DNA of 64,000 nt from Flavobacterium pectinovorum. GTDB lineage: Bacteria; Bacteroidota; Bacteroidia; Flavobacteriales; Flavobacteriaceae. The notes beneath the pieces are model-generated. The model did no database searches and was not told the DNA's origin. It saw only the letters and a program-made list of their open reading frames with translations. The DNA lies in the NCBI RefSeq assembly GCF_006438875.1, contig NZ_RCZH01000003.1, forward strand, positions 372,937-436,936. The letters are read 5' to 3'. Below are positions 60,478-64,000 of the stretch, piece after piece. How positions within the stretch are numbered: the first letter of the stretch is position 1; each line of letters starts with the position of its first letter. The position numbers and the translations under genes were made by a program.

Positions 60478-63141
60478 TTATTTTGTTCCGCCTGATATCC
60501 AATTAATTGGTTTTCCTTTTAAATAATAATCAAACCATTCCTCTGTTCTACGACTAAGATCAATTTGATGTGATTTATTGCTTATAATATGGGCATCGCC
60601 TGGATAAATCAGCATAATTTGTTTTTTATTATTTCTCTGTAATGCTAAATAGAAAGCAATACTTTGACTGTAATGAATCTGACTGTCTTGCTCACCAGTC
60701 CATAACAGTAATGGTGTTTTTACTTTGTCGGCAAATTGTACTGGTGAGTTCCGATCGTAACCTGCTTTATCTTCAAAAAAAGATTTTTTCATACGGTTCT
60801 GCTGATCTTCATAGCGCCAGATCTCGGCCTTTCCCCAATTCCATCCAATTGAAAAATAATGTCCTGTAAAATCTCCGATTCCTGCTCCTGAGACAGCCGC
60901 TGAAAATAAATCTGTCTGCGTTATTATGAAGTTGGCTTCATAACCGCCAAATGAATGTCCCATAAGTCCGATTTTGGCGGGATCGACAAGTTTTCTGTGA
61001 ATTATTTCCTTTACTGCAGAGACTGTACAGTCGGTGGCAGAGAGTCCAGGATTACCAATTTCATAATTGATATCCGGTATTAAAACAAAGTAGCCCTTGG
61101 AAGTCAGATTTGCAACATTTAGTCCAATGTCCAACAAAAGTGATGGGTTATAATATTTATGTAACTGGTTAGGCCATTTCTCATAAATATGAACAATCAT
61201 TGGATATTTTTTTTCGCTGTCATAATGTGCGGGATAGTAAAGAACACTGTTTATTTTCTGATTTTTTGAATTCCTATATTCGACTGATTCAGATTTCCCC
61301 CATAGGTAATTATAATGTTGTGGATTACTTCGGATTAAAACTTTTTCATCTTCTCCATTTATATTTTTTAATATTAAGCATGGAGGCCTGTCAAAGTCTT
61401 CTTCTATATAAATGTAGAGATCATTTTTTTCTGCCTTATTAAGGAATGATACAAGACTTTTTTTCCAAGCAATTGGCTGTAAATTCTGTTTTGCGTTTAG
61501 TATATAATATCCATTATCTGTATTGCTGCTAGCTTCTATAAGAAGATGATCAGGGTCTAAAGTAAGTCCCGTTATTCCATCGAAATTTCTCGTGCCAATC
61601 AGATCACTTCCCAATCTTTTGACCCTGTAGTAAATATTTTTTTCCCTGCCGGATGTAATTTTCTGCCGGGTTTTTCCATCTGAACTTATTTTCCAGATAT
61701 CATATTTATCCCTGATAATAATATCCCTATCATTGGCAGTCCATCCCTGAAATCCGACCGGAAGAGTTTGTATTACCTCAGATTCATACAAGTCATTATT
61801 TTTATCAGCTGTCAGATTAATGTGGCTATCATTTTCAAAGTTATATATCCACCAATTTCTATCCCTGAAATAAGTCGCATATCTGCCAGTGGGAGATATA
61901 ATCAGATCGCCAGAGTTCCTGTTTTGATTCTCTAGCCATAATTTAGTTAAACCCGTAGAAAGATTGGTTATGTAAAAATTAGTATTTGGATATTCTTTAT
62001 GCTGCAGTCCAAGCTCGGAAGGATTAAAAGTAATAGCATACTTTTGATTACCGTTGAGTAGCACATACGGACGCTCATCGTTTGCCACGGCAAGTACCCG
62101 GTTTTCTTCAGGTTCCCATAATGTTAATTTGGATAAGATTTCATAATTGCGATATTCTTTGCGATACGGATAGAGAAGGCTGTCATTGCCGTTCCATATT
62201 TGAACTTTGTCTGCATCATATTGATCTGTTGGCACCTTCTTTTCTACGCCAAAAAAAATCTTACTGCCGTCATCTGAGATGGTAAGTTTACTCTGGTGCG
62301 TATCAGAAATACGATTTTCTTTTGATATATCAGACGTAGATTCAGGATCTAGATAATGCATTTTTTTATTACTTAGCTTATAATAATATATACTATTGTT
62401 TTGTCCATTTTTTTTATCTAAGGTATGCTGTAAAAAGGCAAAACTTTGGCTGTTTTCCTGCCATACCATATGCGAAAACATCCCTTTAGGGCTGTCAAAA
62501 ATTACTTTTTTATCGATAGTTTTTCCAAACGTAAATAGAATCATTTGACTGCTTTGTCCTTCTGAAAAAGAACAAAGTGCCATGTTTCGAGTCGGATTAA
62601 AAACTATTCGATGGATTCCTGATATACTGTCAGCGATGATTCCATTCCGATATCTAATATCCAGCCATCTGACGTTGGATGATTTTCGCTGGGTAATAAG
62701 AAAATTGCCGTTTGCACTAAAATTAAAAGTATTTACCTCTTTGATCAATTTCCTAGTACCCTTTTTTAAGTCAATTATTTCCAGGCCTTTGCCGGGAATT
62801 ACAGATGCAAAGTCAGTTTCCTTATTAAAATATCCAGTGGTGCTTAAAAGTTTATAAGTAAACGACGAAGAAGCGTTTCGAACAAACAGAGTATCTGGAT
62901 GTTCATCATATGCCATTCTGTAGCTAACCCAGTTTCCGTATTCGGAAATTTTATCGAAATACAAATTTCCCCATAAGTGATAGTCTTTTTCTGTCACAGG
63001 AGTTTTAAGAATTGTCTGAGCAGAAATTGTTTCAGCTTTAAATATTAAAAAAATACAGAAAGACAATGCAGCAAATCGCTTGACGACTCTCCGAGCAATA
63101 AAAAGGGCTTCTTTTTTATTTAAGATGTATAATGATTTCAT
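60478..63141 (-). CDS. Secreted S9-family peptidase (prolyl oligopeptidase-like)
   Basis: This 887-residue peptidase has a signal-anchor and signal peptide (about 18-42, ending SAQ), a beta-propeller region of about 60-600 and an alpha/beta hydrolase domain. The triad is Ser730 (GHSFGGYEA), Asp819 (GEQDSQIHYSQ) and His851 (PGDAHIISN). It would cleave short peptides in the periplasm. It starts 1 base after the stop of the SusD-like gene, so it is in the same operon; a SusC-like TonB receptor probably lies further upstream, outside the window. The pairing suggests peptide uptake and digestion. Confidence 0.9.
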   Translation of the reverse strand: MKSLYILNKKEALFIARRVVKRFAALSFCIFLIFKAETISAQTILKTPVTEKDYHLWGNLYFDKISEYGNWVSYRMAYDEHPDTLFVRNASSSFTYKLLSTTGYFNKETDFASVIPGKGLEIIDLKKGTRKLIKEVNTFNFSANGNFLITQRKSSNVRWLDIRYRNGIIADSISGIHRIVFNPTRNMALCSFSEGQSSQMILFTFGKTIDKKVIFDSPKGMFSHMVWQENSQSFAFLQHTLDKKNGQNNSIYYYKLSNKKMHYLDPESTSDISKENRISDTHQSKLTISDDGSKIFFGVEKKVPTDQYDADKVQIWNGNDSLLYPYRKEYRNYEILSKLTLWEPEENRVLAVANDERPYVLLNGNQKYAITFNPSELGLQHKEYPNTNFYITNLSTGLTKLWLENQNRNSGDLIISPTGRYATYFRDRNWWIYNFENDSHINLTADKNNDLYESEVIQTLPVGFQGWTANDRDIIIRDKYDIWKISSDGKTRQKITSGREKNIYYRVKRLGSDLIGTRNFDGITGLTLDPDHLLIEASSNTDNGYYILNAKQNLQPIAWKKSLVSFLNKAEKNDLYIYIEEDFDRPPCLILKNINGEDEKVLIRSNPQHYNYLWGKSESVEYRNSKNQKINSVLYYPAHYDSEKKYPMIVHIYEKWPNQLHKYYNPSLLLDIGLNVANLTSKGYFVLIPDINYEIGNPGLSATDCTVSAVKEIIHRKLVDPAKIGLMGHSFGGYEANFIITQTDLFSAAVSGAGIGDFTGHYFSIGWNWGKAEIWRYEDQQNRMKKSFFEDKAGYDRNSPVQFADKVKTPLLLWTGEQDSQIHYSQSIAFYLALQRNNKKQIMLIYPGDAHIISNKSHQIDLSRRTEEWFDYYLKGKPINWISGGTK

Positions 63142-63142
63142 T

Positions 63143-64000
63143 TTAATAACCTGGATTTTGAGGAGTTAAAAATGGATTTGTTAACAGCTCGGACTGTGGA
63201 AGAGGCCAAAGGGAATCAGTGGAATTCCACCCGGTTTTATAGTTAAGTGCTGAATCAAGTTTTCCAGTCCGCTTTAAATCAAAAAAGCGATGACCATACT
63301 CGGTAAAAAGTTCGAATCTGCGCTCTTGTATAACAGCATCAATAATTTGATCAGCCGTAACAGCATCCGAATTAGGAAGCCCCGCTGTGTTCCTTATTTT
63401 ATTTAAATCTTCTTTTGCACCTATTAGATTACCCTGATGTGCCCGTGCTTCTGCTCTGATTAGATATTGTTCAGCTGTACGAAATACAATGGAGTATTCC
63501 ACTGAAGAACCTGTATCTGAATCCTCCTTGTATTTATAGCTATGATACCAGATATCGGTGCCGTCAGTAACTGCCTTTATCCAATGGCTTTTTCTAAGAT
63601 CATTTGCAGCGAAGGACTCCAACAACGTGTTTGAAAGCGCAACAAGAGATGGCGCGGCGGAAGGAAATATAAATGCTGCACCCTCATGTGTGTTCTTTCC
63701 ATTGTAATCAGGTGATAATTGCCATATAGTTGCGGTGCTTTCTTTAAGAAAAACAGCATCAAGATCATTTTCCCAAACATAAAGTGATTGATTATTTAAA
63801 ACCGCAGAGGCCATATTGGAAGCCTTATCCCATTGCTGAGTATATAAGTAAACCCTGGCTAGGAGCGCCTGTGCTGTGGATTTGTTAGGACGGACCCGTT
63901 CAGAGGTAACATAATCCTGCGAGAGTAAATCTACCGAGGTAAGAAGGTCTTCGATTATTTTACTATAGACTTCACTAATGGGTATTCGCGTAATTGTACT
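63143..64000 (-). CDS. RagB/SusD-like nutrient-binding lipoprotein, C-terminal part (partial)
   Basis: The frame is open to the right edge of the window, so the N-terminus is not seen. Visible SusD features are the TPR-like helices (STAQALLARVYLYTQQWDKA), YLIRAEARAHQGNLIGAKED, IIDAVIQERRFELFTEYGHR and FFDLKRTGK, and the C-terminal LWPLPQSELLTNPFLTPQN. It lies at the cell surface and forms a lid on a SusC-type TonB receptor. It is co-transcribed with the S9 peptidase. Confidence 0.92.
   Translation of the reverse strand, partial: STITRIPISEVYSKIIEDLLTSVDLLSQDYVTSERVRPNKSTAQALLARVYLYTQQWDKASNMASAVLNNQSLYVWENDLDAVFLKESTATIWQLSPDYNGKNTHEGAAFIFPSAAPSLVALSNTLLESFAANDLRKSHWIKAVTDGTDIWYHSYKYKEDSDTGSSVEYSIVFRTAEQYLIRAEARAHQGNLIGAKEDLNKIRNTAGLPNSDAVTADQIIDAVIQERRFELFTEYGHRFFDLKRTGKLDSALNYKTGWNSTDSLWPLPQSELLTNPFLTPQNPGY

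Overview
The window reads as the chromosome of a Flavobacterium-like member of the Bacteroidota. The evidence is the low G+C, a SusD-type lipoprotein, an outer-membrane beta-barrel TonB receptor, an S9 peptidase, DUF6520, PcfJ/PcfK-type genes, a grasp-with-spasm peptide cluster and sparse TAnnTTTG-like promoters. No complete rRNA or tRNA gene and no CRISPR array was seen.

Layout. (1) 1-6.2 kb: the end of a TolC-like gene, an RND efflux adaptor and pump, a PAP2 phosphatase and a family 9 glycosyltransferase. (2) 6.2-17.2 kb: an envelope and lipid-head-group block. A lipid kinase and an LtaS/OpgB-like sulfatase-fold transferase sit beside a TonB receptor, a PepSY-like protein and an OmpR-type two-component system. 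Divergent from that system are a second PAP2 phosphatase and an EptA-type phosphoethanolamine transferase, a plausible lipid A remodelling circuit. (3) 17.2-28 kb: an accessory zone. It holds a decayed IS3 element, an internally deleted IS6-like element, small orphan genes, cassette-like repeats, an SPFH/RHH gene pair, tRNA 3'-end remnants with their terminators, and five copies of an attachment-site-like unit. Within it lies a compact RiPP operon: a double-glycine precursor, a secreted unknown, an ATP-grasp maturase, a 62-aa protein and a SPASM-domain maturase. (4) 28.5-44.9 kb: a dense anti-phage island. It carries QatABCD, a long Argonaute that looks catalytically dead plus a PD-(D/E)XK nuclease, a Schlafen/AlbA_2 protein with a reverse transcriptase-nitrilase fusion (DRT type 1), and a Gabija pair. 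(5) 45.0-58.4 kb: a visibly more G+C-rich mobilisation module with PcfJ, PcfK, SSB, XseA/XseB, a DnaE-like polymerase with a DinB polymerase, a VirD4/TraG coupling protein, a MobB relaxase, a MobA accessory protein and a candidate oriT. (6) 58.5-64 kb: a MauE/DoxX-type membrane protein, a DUF6520 peptide, a secreted S9 peptidase and the 3' part of a SusD-like gene.

The clearest candidates for new biology are the RiPP cluster with its very short Cys/Asp-rich precursor and no exporter nearby, the inactive Argonaute-nuclease pair, and the chain of attachment-like units showing repeated integration next to the RiPP and defence cargo. No integrase gene and no mating-pair-formation (Tra) genes are in the window, so the ends of the mobile element cannot be fixed from it.
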